Shown here piece by piece: positions 46,851 to 58,155 of a DNA stretch of 64,000 nucleotides (position 1 is its first letter; every line of letters begins with the position of its first letter). Below the pieces are notes generated by a model. The model worked only from the letters and a program-made list of their open reading frames with translations. It was not told the origin of the DNA and searched no databases. The position numbers and the translations under genes were made by a program. The stretch spans positions 90,876,009-90,940,008 of the forward strand of contig NC_088794.1 of assembly GCF_011386835.1 (NCBI RefSeq), in the 5' to 3' direction. Origin of the DNA: Chrysemys picta bellii. Its lineage: Eukaryota; Chordata; Testudines; Emydidae.

Positions 46851-49020
46851 CAGCTGGAGTGGAAGCCATGGTGCATGGCTGTCTCAATGTTGTCAGTCTG
46901 AAGCACTGTATATTCATGCTCAGCACCAAGAAATTCTGGATTCATGCCACCACTAACTGGGTCAGGTTGAAAGCTGGGAGAGCATAAAAGATAGAAGTTA
47001 TTTCATGGATTCAACCTCCAACTCCCTTAGCAGTCAGAGTTATGATGGCTGGTGGCAATTCCAGTTCCAATACATGGAGACCTTTCCATGGGGAATGGAA
47101 TAATCGGGGGTGGGGGGATTATCGTGGCTTAATTTTAGGCCTGATCCTGAGAGCTGCTGAATTCTCAGACCTCACATTATCTTTAATGAGCATGGTGGGT
47201 ACACAGCACCTCTCAGGATCAGACTCCTTGGCTGGAGGAGGTATAAGCAGATGGCGAATCACTTCTCCACATTGTCAGACAAACACACACTAGTCCCACT
47301 CTGAATCATTCTCTGAATAAGCAGAGTGACTAGCTGAAAGAGCACCATGTGACCTGATGAAGCATACAATGTTTTCCAGGAAGCCAAAAAACTCATATAA
47401 TCTCAGTTGGGCAAAATCTATTATATAAACCAGTAACAACTTGTAGCACTTTGCAGGATAACATGTGGTTCTGGTGATGCCTGCAGGTTTGATCAGAGCT
47501 CCTCTCATTCTGATTTACAAACAAGAATGCTGTGCAAATAAACCAGAGCATCTGGGATCCCTCTTTATTCTTCCAAACTGCCATGGGGATGGGTAAAAAG
47601 AGGAAAACGCCCCTCCATGTCAGCAGTCAGAAAGAGCGGAAATAAGAAGAAATGCCATTTTCAAAGAGCCACAAAACAATCATGGCGTAATGATCTGACA
47701 TTGCCCTGAGATGTTTGCACATAGCTTACCATCAATATGTGATCGTGTGCTGCAACAGCAAAGATAAAGCAACAACGACATCACAACATAGTTTCAGGAC
47801 ACTGCACAATGGTGGTTTTGTGGCTCACCCTGTGAATCCATTCAATAACAAAATGTCTCTAAGTTTAAGACAGTTATATTACATATGTATCACATACTTA
47901 TCAAATACTATTTTTAAGGTTGCTATCTCTGAGGTTTTTGCATTGACTGTTTTACTTTAGATGAGTTGCAGGAACTTTGATTTAGTTTTTATAAGCAGAG
48001 GATGTCTGTGTTTATTTTATATTATGTATTTTTAGATTCTATGGCTGGAGAATATTCTTTTTGTGGGCAGCGTGAATAACTGAGGGGGATCTTCTTCTTG
48101 ATTCCTGTGTTACTTTTTGAAGGAAAGATTTTAATCATAACAGAATATTGTAGTTATGGTCCTTTCTTTCTAATGCTCCTACTTTTGGTCTAAAAAGGCA
48201 AAATGTAAAAAGTGTCACTTACAGAACGTACTAAGAGAAGGAGCCTCCAGTTCCTAGGCAGCTACTGTACAGTTATGTCCTCAGTCCATCCTCTCAGAAG
48301 AAATTCTGTGTCCCACCCCATTCCACCCTCAGAGCTCATCCATCAGACTCCTCAGCTTCATCTGTCAGTTGATGAGGCTTCTCAATTTGTGTGGTGCATC
48401 CAAAAGTGGAGGAACAGCTGGAAACATCAGCAGCAGCTGGCAGACACCTGTGGCAAAATTCCTAGAGGATTTAAGGTGGCATGCTTTGTGTGTGATTATA
48501 ATTCTCTATAGGTTGGCAGATTTTAAACTTTTGAATACATAAAGATGGACACATTTTCAAATCTTTCTGCTTCAGGGTTTTTGTAGGGACTTTTGTTTGT
48601 TGGTTTGTATTTTTTGTGGATCTGAGATCCACAGAGTGCAGCTTGATATAATATTAGAGGGGAACCCCATGGAATGCAGTTCTTTTGAAGAAAGAGGACT
48701 CACCCTAAGTTACTTCTTTTTAAAATGTCATTATGTCTGGGAGAATGACAGTGAAAATAATGCCATATTACTGTAAACATCTGCTCCCTTCAGATTAATA
48801 TGCAGTTTGTACTATAGTCTGCTCTGCAGAACCAAAAGTTACTTTAGAAAAAGTTATTGATGATTGTCATATAAATTCTGATTCCAGAATCATTTTGCAC
48901 AAAGAAGAGTAGGAAGCGGAAAAAACTCAACTTAATTTTTAGTCACACAATTAACTGGAAGGTTAAAATAAAAAATGTTCTAGCTGGACCTGGATTTGAG
49001 TCCTGCACCTGAACTTTGTA

Positions 49021-49345
49021 GGCCTGATTCTCCACCACCTTGCACCTCATAGAATGTCAGGGTTAGAAGGGACCTCAGGAGGTCATCTAGTCTAACCCCC
49101 TGCTCAAAACAGGACCAATCTCCAGACAGATTTTTACCCCAGTTCCCTAAGTGGCCCCCTCAAGGATTGAGCTCATAACCCTGAGTTTAGGAGGCCAATG
49201 CTCAAACCACTGAGCTATCTCTTGTAATCATTATCACCCATGAACGCTGGCTGTAAGAGGCTACCATTCTGATTTATGGTAGCATCTTACACTCAGTTTA
49301 CACAGGTGTTAATGACTGCACCAGGTGCAAGGGCGTGATTATGGA
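49021..49345. repeat. Old palindromic MITE interrupted by a SINE
   Basis: The left arm GGCCTGATTCTCCACCACCT stops at 49047 and the family sequence resumes at 49222 (TTGTAATCATTATCACCC). The right arm carries CCATTCTGATTTATGGTAGC and ATGACTGCACCAGGTGCAAG. Confidence 0.8.
49048..49221 (-). repeat. Cryptodiran tRNA-derived SINE
   Basis: On the minus strand the head is AGATAGCTCAGTGGTTTGAG, then GGTTATGAGCTCAATCCTTG (box B region), then GAGGGGGCCACTTAGGGAAC. The tail is the CR1-like GACTAGATGACCTCCTGAGG ... CTATG. This tail differs from that of the copies at 31801 and 54764, so it is a second subfamily. Confidence 0.93.
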
Positions 49346-49652
49346 AGACTGAGGCGGTATTTGCAGTATAGGAGTTTTTCTAGAGTACAGAGAATATAGA
49401 GTACACTATTCATTTCCTAACACCAGGTTTAAAATCACATTATATTGAGGGGTTTGTTCAAAGGGTCAGTTAATAGGGCAGGTGAAGTTTCAAAGTGGAC
49501 CACTGGGAGAGTTGTTCATTGCAGCTCCCATGTGGCAGAACCACTCTGGGAAGGATAAGTGTGAGTGGAGGCAGATGAAAAGAAAAAAAAAGAGATGCGA
49601 GGGACCATGAGTGTGTGAGGGAGACTGAGAAGTTGGTTGCCTGCAGTAATAG

Positions 49653-49711
49653 GTGACTAGACAGGATGATCCAGGAGGTCTCTGCCCATCCTGTGTTCCT
49701 ATGTTCTTAAC
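49653..49711 (+). repeat. CR1 3' tail fragment
   Basis: GTGACTAGACAGGATGATCC, then TCCTGTGTTCCTATGTTCTTAA. A very short terminal piece. Confidence 0.6.
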
Positions 49712-50211
49712 TCTGGGCCCTAGATCAAAATGGGTCCCTTACCCATTACTAAGTGAACTGTTGTAGTCAGGTAAATCTAATCCAGAAAGATTTCAGGACA
49801 AGATAAAGCTTAGATATGCTCCATACAGAAAGGAAGGTTATACCCAGAGAAGGTAAGGAGGTACCAGTAGAAGTTTTTGTCAGTGACTGTCAGTCTTATT
49901 GCAATAAAATTCTGCTAAACTTGTCAAGTGTTTCTGTGCCTGTGTATTCCTCCCAACTCACCCCTCTGTTCAGGATGCAACATAAAGCAGTCAAGGATCA
50001 GGCCTCAAAACTCTAGAATGGGCCTCCCCATCTCTTTGGATCCATACCTCTAGAATAGGCCAACCCAACTCTCCAGAGCCAAATGTGCCTTCACGGAGGA
50101 GGGCTCAAAATCCAGATATGAATCCGAATCACCCCAAATTCTGGAGAAATAAGATGTAGCATTTAGATTCAACCCATTACAGACAGGCCTATCTCTAGTT
50201 TTAACTAGAAA

Positions 50212-50360
50212 AATCATAGAATCAGAAATGTAGGGCTGGAAGGGACCTTGAGAGGCATCCCCCTGCACTGAGGCAGGATCAAGTATAACTAGAGCATCCC
50301 TGACAGATGTTTATCTAACCTGTTCTTAGAAGCTTCCAGTGATGGGGATTCACTTAGATA
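50212..50360 (-). repeat. CR1-type 3' fragment, cut by a hAT element
   Basis: AATCATAGAATCAGAAATGT, GGGCTGGAAGGGACCTTGAG, then GTTCTTAGAAGCTTCCAGTG and ATGGGGATTCAC: reversed CR1 3' region. It stops at the TSD of the element at 50369, and no continuation is obvious after 51051. Confidence 0.7.
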
Positions 50361-50368
50361 CTCCAGGG

Positions 50369-51043
50369 CAACCGTGGGCAAACTATGGCCCACAGGACCG
50401 TCCTGCCCGGCCCCTGAGCTCCCGGCCGGGGAGCCTAGTCCCTGGCCCCTCCCCCACGGGCTGCGCTCTGGCCCACCACTCCTGCTGGGCAGCATGGGGA
50501 GCACAACTGGCTCTGGCCGGGTGTCGTAGCTGCGAACTCCTGCTGGTGGGGTGAGGATTGAGGGGTACTGGGGGGCAGCCAGGGAGGAGGGGGCAGTTGG
50601 ATGGGAGGTTCTGAGGGGGTGGGGGGATGGGGAACAGGGAGAATTGGGAGTGGGAGTCCCGGGGGGGCCTGTCGGGGCGGGGATGTGGATAGGGGTCGGG
50701 AGGGCAGTCAGCGGACAGAGAGCGGGGGGGTTGGATAAGGGGGTGGGATCCCAGGGGGTACTTAGGGGTGGGGGTCCCGGGAGGGGGTGATCAGGGGACA
50801 AGGAGCAGAGGGCGCTTGGATAGGGGGCAGGGGTCCCAGGAGGGGCGGTCAGGGGACAAGGAGCAGGAGGGGTTGAATGGGTCAGGGATTCTGAGGGGGG
50901 CAGTCAGGGGGCGGGAAGTGGGAGGGGGCAGATAGGGGGCAGGGGCCAGGTTGTTTGGAGAGGCACAGCCTTCCCTACCCGGCTCTCCATACAGTTGCGC
51001 AACCCTGATGTGGCCCTCAGGCCAAAAAGTTTGCCGACCTTTG
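50369..51043. mobile_element. hAT-type element with internal G-rich tandem array
   Basis: A near-exact TSD, CTCCAGGG at 50361-50368 and CTCCAAGG at 51044-51051 (7 of 8), flanks it. Ends CGTGGGCAAACTATGGCCC and GGCCAAAAAGTTTGCCGACC are complementary. From about 50560 to 50950 it is a degenerate G-rich array whose units (around TCAGGGGACAAGGAGCA) start near 50708, 50791, 50849 and 50903, a spacing of 54-83 bp. The 170-codon minus-strand frame through it is Pro-rich and compositional. Confidence 0.9.
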
Positions 51044-51547
51044 CTCCAAGGGCTGGTGCTCTACAAATATCCACAATACTGACAACAAAAAACATTCAAA
51101 AATTATGAGTCAGGCTCCCAAAAACAAGAAGATTTTTTTTTTTTAATCTGAATTTCTTGTTATTTGTCTTCTGGTTTCTGAGCCTTTAGGTTACCCTCAG
51201 TTCCCATTTTCAAGGTTTTCTCCACAACCAGGAGAGCTAGGAACGTTTTTTTTAAATGAAAGCTGAGACTCTCATGCAGTCTCTGGATTCCAAGAGCTGG
51301 GAGCTCTAAGAAAAATCACAAGCATTGGCAAGACTGTATCTATCAGACAGAATAAATCTGGCATCCCACAATGTGGTTGCTAAAAAGTCATTTTCCTCAA
51401 CAAAAGTGCCTTTTACCATTGCACTCTGAACAGAGACCATACAAAAATTGACCATATTGAGTGTATGCAGTGTTGTTGTAGCTGTGTTGGTCCCAGGATA
51501 TTAGAGAGAGAAGGTGGGTGAGGTAATGTCTTTTATTGGACCAATTT

Positions 51548-51599
51548 ATGTTGGTCAGAAAGAGAAACTTTCAAGCTTACACAGAACTCTTCTTCAGGG
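51548..51599 (-). ncRNA. Hammerhead-like ribozyme motif in Penelope left arm
   Basis: Minus strand: CTGAAGA (an exact CUGANGA core), extra A, stem II GAGTT/AGCTT with wobbles, GAA, stem III AG/CT around TTT, then C. This is the best-kept core in the window. Its counterpart in the right arm, near 54089-54135, reads CTGAATA and CAAAA, so it is broken. Confidence 0.55.
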
Positions 51600-51727
51600 A
51601 AACATACTAAGAGTGTCATAGCTAAACACATGGTGGGACAGATTGTTTAGCATAGGAAGTTACATATTTCAAGAGACCATTCAAGGTGAAGTGGCAAATT
51701 AACATCTCTGCAGTCACAGAGGAGAAC

Positions 51728-51742
51728 ACTAGAGGGCAGGGG
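51728..51742 (+). promoter_or_regulatory. CTCF-like motif inside Penelope arm
   Basis: ACACTAGAGGGCAGG differs from the CTCF core CCACTAGAGGGCAG by one base. It lies in the left arm. Binding is untested, and a retroelement-borne CTCF site is only an inference. Confidence 0.35.
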
Positions 51743-54700
51743 TAGAAAGGCAGCTGGTGGGGGTTAATAGTGGGTTATAGATTGTTGTAATAAAACATAA
51801 ATCCAGTGTCTCTGTTCAGTCCATGATTTTTAGTGTCTAGCAAAGTTATGAATTCAAACTCCCAGGCTTGTGTTTTGAAAGAGTTGTGCAGGTTTCCTTT
51901 GAGTATGAGAACTGATAGCTCAGATATAGAGTGATCACTTTGTGACTAGTGTTCACCCACAGGTGATACGGTGATTTTGTCTTTTATCATTTTCCTGTGT
52001 GATTTCATTCGAGAGCATAGTGATTGTCTGGTTTCACCCACATCGTTAAGGATTTCACAGTCAACAACTAACATCACATGCACCACAATCTCTCCACCGC
52101 TGGAAGGACAGCTATACAGTCCCTGAAATCTAACCACCAGATAGCAATCTAACCAGCAGACAAAGGGAGCACCATCGTCGTCCTCCACTGTGATGACTAC
52201 ATTAACAAGGCCAACCAACAACTCTCCGACACCACCTCCTATAAAGAACTCGGGAATTTAAAGATATCATCAAATCCTTTCCCAAATAACTCCATGAGAA
52301 ATTCTACAAATTTATCCTCCAAGGACCCACCCCAGGGACTTTCTAGACACTTCCCAAGATACACAAACACAGGAACCCAGGCAGACCCTCATATCTGACT
52401 ATGACACTCTTACTGAAGGAATATCAGGACTCATAGAAACCATCATCAAACCACTCACCACACACAGAGCCAGCTTCTTCCTGGACACAACCAGCATCCT
52501 TCACAAACTCCAAAACATTAACAACCTCCCTCAGAACACCATCCTTACCACCATGGATCCCACTTCCCTATACACCAACATCCCTCACAATGACAGCATA
52601 GCTGCCTGCTTCAAATATTTACAAGGCAATGGACAGCCCTCAGATATCCACCCCAAACACACCACCAAACTCATCCATGTCATCCTCACCTATAACAACT
52701 TTACATTCAATAACAAATACTTTGTCCAAACCACAGGAATAGCCCGGGGGAGCAGGACAGCTCCCTAATATGCCAACCTCTTCATGGGCCACCTTGAAGA
52801 AGATTTCTAGACAAATACACCATGAAACCAATGATATATCTGAGATACAGCAATGATATTTTCATCCTCTGGACAGATGATTTAAACTCCCTCATAGATT
52901 TCCACCGCAACTTCAACCACACCACCCATCCATTAGACTCTCTCTGGAACACTCCTACATCAGCATCAACTTCCTGGACACCACAATCAGCTTCAATATT
53001 GGAACCTTACAGACAACTCTATAGAAGAAACCCCAGATCACCACACCTACCTTCATAGATCCAATAACCACCCCAAAGACACCAAGAAATCTGCTATCTA
53101 CAGCTAGGCACTCAGATACCATAGAATATGCACAGAGGAGAAAGTCTGGGGTATACACCTTAACACACTCAAAATTGCCTTCACCAAACAAGGACACTTC
53201 ACCAGAGAAGTCGATCGGATCATGGATTGAGCCACCCAAGAGAGAGAACCTGATACAGAAATATCGCACACCCCTAGTTGTCACCTACCACCCTACACTG
53301 GAACCCATACAGGGTATCATCAAACAACTACAACCCATACTCGATGGGGAGCCCTCCTGAAAGAATTTTTTCCTGAACCCCCTCTTCTGGCCTTCAAACA
53401 ACCTCCCAATCTCTCCAAGCTCATCATCAGAAGCAAGCTCCCAATAGACCAGGATATACCAACTCAAAAAGTGGCACCAGATCCTGCCAGAACAACCAAT
53501 GCAAAATCTGCAGACGTATTGCCACTGCTATAATGATCAACACTCCCCAAAACATACCTTTCAAGATCCATGGGTCCTACACATGCCTATCACAACATGT
53601 CGTGTACTTCATCTAGTGTACTACACGCCCCCAATAACAGCTATGTGGGTGGATCCAGACTATCACTACAGTCTCAAATGAACTTGCACAGGAAAATTAT
53701 AAAAGATAAAATCACCATATCACCTGTGGGTGAACACATTTCACAAAGCCATCACTCTATGTCTGACTTATCCATCCCCATCAAAGGAAACCTGCACAAC
53801 ACTTTCAAAAGATGAGCCTGGGAGTTTAGATTCATAACATTGCTAGACAAAAAAGCATGGACTGAATAGAGACACTGGATTTATGGTTTATTACAACAAT
53901 CTATAACCCACTAACAACCCCATATGCAGCTCCCTTTCCCGCCTCCTCCCTTTCTCTCCTATGACTGCATGGATGTTGACAGGCCATTTCACCATGAGTG
54001 GTCCCTTGAAATGTGCGTTGACTAGTTATGCTAAACAATCTGTTCCAACTTGTATTTAGCTGTGACATTCTGAATACATTTTACAGACCTGAATAAAAGT
54101 TCTGTGTAAGCGCAAAAGCTTGTTTCTCTCTCCAACAGAAGTTGGTCCAATAAAGATATTACTTCACCCACTTTCTCTCTCATAACTGAGTTTAGTGAGA
54201 TCTGGGAGAGTTGCCCCAGGGGTGAAGGCTTCCCTTATTAAACAAACTCTGAATATAGCCCATTGCAGCTTGTCAAGCAAATTCTGTTCAGGAGGAGCCT
54301 GAAATTATTTGGGTCCATTGACTTAAGTGGAATTGCTTCTGATTTACATCACTGTGAGAGGCGAATCAGGCCCATTGTGTTCTGCTCTTCCCTTAGCCCT
54401 GCCAGCAGAAGAATGTTCGAAGAGACATTGTCAAGATAAAAAATTATCTTGGTTGAAAGAGACAATTTAGGTTACTGAACCAGAATGAATTTCATAAATC
54501 TAGTGTCTCTCACTATTTAGCCTGTTTGTTTACCTTTTTACCTTACTTTGAAACTTGGCTGTTCTGTTGCCCTCTGTGCACTTAATTCAGTCTTTAGTGG
54601 GATACATCAGCTTCTACCAAGACCCATGGCTAGGGACCCCAGATAAGAGAAACTCTGCCTGGAAGGGGTTGCAGCAGCAGCCAGAACAGCCCTGAAAGTT

Positions 54701-54763
54701 GGTGGCACTGACTGGGAAAAGGTCATGGCCAGAGCATCCTTGAAATTCACTGATTCAGCTCAG

Positions 54764-54950
54764 GGGGAGGGAATAGCTCAGTGGTTTGAGCACTGGCCTA
54801 CTAAACCCAGGGTTGTGAGCTCAATCCTTGAGGGGGCCACTTTCGGATCAGGGGCAAAAACAATACTTGGTCCTGCAAGTGAAGGCAGGGGGCTGGACTC
54901 AATGACCTTTCCCTTCCAGTTCTAGGAGATAGGATATCTCTATTTATTTA
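54764..54950 (+). repeat. Cryptodiran tRNA-derived SINE
   Basis: GGGGAGGGAATAGCTCAGTG, GTTGTGAGCTCAATCCTTGA, GAGGGGGCCACTTTCGGATC and the tail CTTCCAGTTCTAGGAGATAG. Same subfamily as 31801 with a small deletion (CAAGGTC missing). Confidence 0.95.
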
Positions 54951-57148
54951 TCCCATGGAAAGCCCCCTACCAGCTATGAAGCCTAGATTAGAGCTAAAAA
55001 TTGGACACCCCTGGAAGAACAAAAATGAATCCTAAGTTTAGGACACATGTACAGACTTGATTTGTCTTCTCTCTTCCCTGAAATCTCAGAGGAGTGGGTG
55101 GGATCTGAAAACATCAGAAGAGCAAGCGACCATTGTAACTGTAAATCTAGTTTAACCAAATTCATCCCTGGTGTAAATCCACGGAATGCAACCAAGTGAC
55201 ACCAAAGATGAATTTGTTCTTATCTTTCTGCCACTATACAACATGGAGAGTATTATATTAATAATGAAGAAATAAATAAAATAATGTTCATAGTGTGTTC
55301 TTTGTTAGGCCAGGCTCTTCAAGTGGAGTGACCCAGGGCAATTCTCAGATTTAATCTCTCTTCTTCCCCAAACAAGCAGTTGATTCCTGCTTTACTCCCA
55401 ATTTAAAATCTTTGATCAACATTAGGGGTATGAAAGGAGTCCCTGATCTAAGCTCAGATAATGGAGAGAGATGGCATTTGGCTCTTTGAGGTAGAAGTGG
55501 ACAAAAAGCAAAAAAAGACAGCTAGAATCATGAGCGTTAGTGGATTTCAGCCACAAGAGAGTGTGGGGTAAGGGCAAGCGAAAGAGAGACAATGAGAGAC
55601 TGTAGCCAGTTTATTCCATCTCCTTCAAGGTGTCATTTGAGTCAATGGGAATGACTGCAGCAGATCTCAAGATACACAAGGATCACTTATTTGGCTTTTA
55701 AAAATACATTGAGAATAAAGGAAATACTAAAAAAAGTGAGCCAATCGCCTGGGTCATGATGTGTGGGAATGAATAAAAAAGGTGAGTGCCAGCTGGTAAT
55801 AATCTGTGGTATGTAAATAGGCTTAAGCCAGGGGAAGGAATTTTTCTGGATCTGGTCCAAAGGTGTCAACCATTTGCAAGATCTGACTGAGATTAACCTG
55901 TGGTTTTCCATGGTCAGCACACAAAGGGGAAAAATACGATAAGTAAGCACAGCAGTTGTACTGAGGATCCTAGTGTTGTTCAAACATACATAATGCGGTC
56001 AGAACCAGCCTGTGACCACACCTGGCAATGTTCCTTAGCTCTGGAAACATCCCCAGTAAGGAATTGGCTGGCTAGCGTCTCTCCCTCTCTCTCAGGATGC
56101 AAGCATTGAATACAAGAGACATCATCTGTTTCTAAAGCACTATCTCTAGTTCACCATTCCTTTGGAAAGCAACCCAAAAAATTAAATTTTACTGAAAGGC
56201 AATATCGGCCACATTCATCACTCCTTATACACATACATCACACATTATAACTCCCCTGAACACTATGGGTTTACACCAGGGATGACGAGTTTGGCCATTT
56301 AATGCTTGCAGTTTACCAAATTGTACATCTGTTTGGTTCCTTTGTTTCTGAGACATAGTTCCACAAATTATTATTATGAAAGAGATGAATTTAAGAAGGC
56401 CTCATCATATTGCAAGGACACACTGAAAAGTCTGCTTGCATGCCCTTCATTCCCCCACCCCATACACACAATCTCAGAGTTGCAAACTGTCATCCTATAA
56501 GTGTGCAAAAACATTTCTTCGGGTTACAATCTTCAAACCAGATGTCTGGTCCTGTGGAGAACAATTATACAATGATATGGAGCTGGATAGTCTTTACTTC
56601 TTTAACTTCTAGGATTCATGGTAGGCTTGTGTTTTAGAGAAGAGATTCAAGGAAAGAGCATGTGTGTTGGCCTTCTGCATAGGTGCAGGAGGGAGGTCAG
56701 TGGGAAAGGAAACATTGACAAAATTCACTATTTAAGTCAGTGGAGTTGTGTTCAGATATGCCAGTGTTGAATGTGGCCCAATATATGTGTTGTAATATAT
56801 TCTGAATATCTCGAACTTTCTGCAGTAAAACAATGGATTTCAAAAGTGTAATAGTGTTTATTTCCTTTAAAAAAAAAAGGACATTCCAAAGGTAGTCTGA
56901 AGTCCTGAAAAAAAGCCTACTATTATCCTCTGATGAGCCAGTCAAGAACTATCTCCATAAGCTACCTGATGAACTCAAAGACAAAAAATATTTTTCACTG
57001 ACATCAGCATAACTAATCTAGATGCATCTATTTGCATATGCAGCCTGATTGACTGTAAACTCACTCCATATCTCAGTATTGTTTACCTTAGAAATGGCAA
57101 CAACAGAAACCAAGTGACTGACTGCATGACTTTTCAACCAATGATGAG

Positions 57149-57819
57149 TAGGGCCTTACCAAATTCACGGCCATGAAAAATGTGCCACGGACCACGAAAT
57201 TGGATCTCCCCGTGTGAAATCTGGCCTTTTGTGTGCTTTTACCCGATACCATACAAAGTTCACAGAGGAGACCAGTATTTCTCAAATTGGGGGTCCTGAC
57301 CCAAAAAGGAGTTGTGGGGGGGGGTTGCAAGGTTATTTTAGGGGGGTTGGGGTATTGCCACCCTTACTTCTGCGCTGCTGCCTTCAGAGCTGGGAAGCCG
57401 GAGAGTGGCGGCTGCTGACTGAAGGCTCAGCTCTGCAGACAACAGCACAGAAGTAAGGGTGGCAAGACCATACCATGCCATCCTTACTTCTGCACTGCTG
57501 CTGGCGATGGCTCTGCCTTCAGAGCTGGGCTCCCGACCAGCAGCCGCTGCTCTCCAGCTGCCGAGCTCTGAAGGCAACACTGCCGTCAGCAGCAGTGCAG
57601 AAGTAAGGGTAGCAGTACCGCACATCCCCCCTACAATAACCCTATGACACCCCCACACACACAACACTCCTTTTTTGGGTCAGGACCCTACAATTACAAC
57701 ACCATGAAATTTCAGATTTAAATAGCTGGAATCATAAAACTATTTTTACTATTTACTATTTTTTAAATCCTATGACCATGAAATTGACCAAAATGGACCA
57801 TGAATTTGATAGGGCCCTA
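57149..57819. mobile_element. hAT-type element, 671 bp (TAGGGCCTTACCAAATTCACGG termini)
   Basis: Ends TAGGGCCTTACCAAATTCAC and GAATTTGATAGGGCCCTA are complementary. The TSD is ATGATGAG at 57141-57148 and ATTATGAG at 57820-57827 (7 of 8). The interior has repeated direct and inverted copies of CTTACTTCTGCxCTGCTGC near 57363, 57445, 57482 and 57590. Not coding. Confidence 0.92.
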
Positions 57820-58019
57820 ATTATGAGCCACGATTTTTTCCTTGCATATAACTGTAGCTATTTAACTAGGCTTTTCCACTTTATATTATTCTTATTTTTC
57901 AAGCACCCACTTAGGTACTACTCACATGTCATAAACACACAAAGACAAGTTTATAACATTCAACAACAGTACCCCATCGCTTTACTTTGGGGGCAAAGAC
58001 AAAATGTTGATATAAGAAA

Positions 58020-58155
58020 AAGTGTAGGCTCTTCAAGACAGGGACTCTTGTTTTTACTCCATGTCTGTACGGTGTGTAGCACAACTGGATCCTGATCCCA
58101 GACTGGGGCTCTGGACACTAATGTAATAAATAATATTTTCTCCTCTCTGGTACTA
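58020..58155 (+). repeat. L2/MIR-like 3' tail
   Basis: GGCTCTTCAAGACAGGGACT, GTACGGTGTGTAGCACAACT, GACTGGGGCTCTGGACACTA and a TAATAAATAATA end. Confidence 0.75.

Larger units (their letters stand above)
51466..54184 (+). mobile_element. Penelope-like retroelement with inverted terminal arms, inactivated
   Basis: The central coding part is on the plus strand. It is flanked by inverted arms of roughly 550-600 bp: left about 51466-52066, readable on the minus strand, and right about 53625-54184. Motifs in order: IAI..ADKGSTIVV (about 52143), TLPKIHKHRNPGRP (about 52344), MDPTSLYTNIPH (52553), TGIARGSRTAP, stop, YANLFMGHLEEDF (about 52732) and RYSNDIFILW (about 52842). These are Penelope RT blocks. 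The palm motif reads YSND instead of YxDD, so a catalytic Asp is lost. GIY-YIG endonuclease remnants lie near 53500-53800, and the left arm also contains its C-terminal end (VGETRQSLCSRM). Stops and frameshifts are frequent. A decayed 10-bp TSD is possible: ATTGAGTGTA at 51456 and ACTGAGTTTA at 54185, 8 of 10. Confidence 0.9.

Noticed and set aside
50289..50801. 170-codon Pro-rich minus-strand frame
   Set aside because: It runs through a G-rich tandem array and crosses a transposon boundary.
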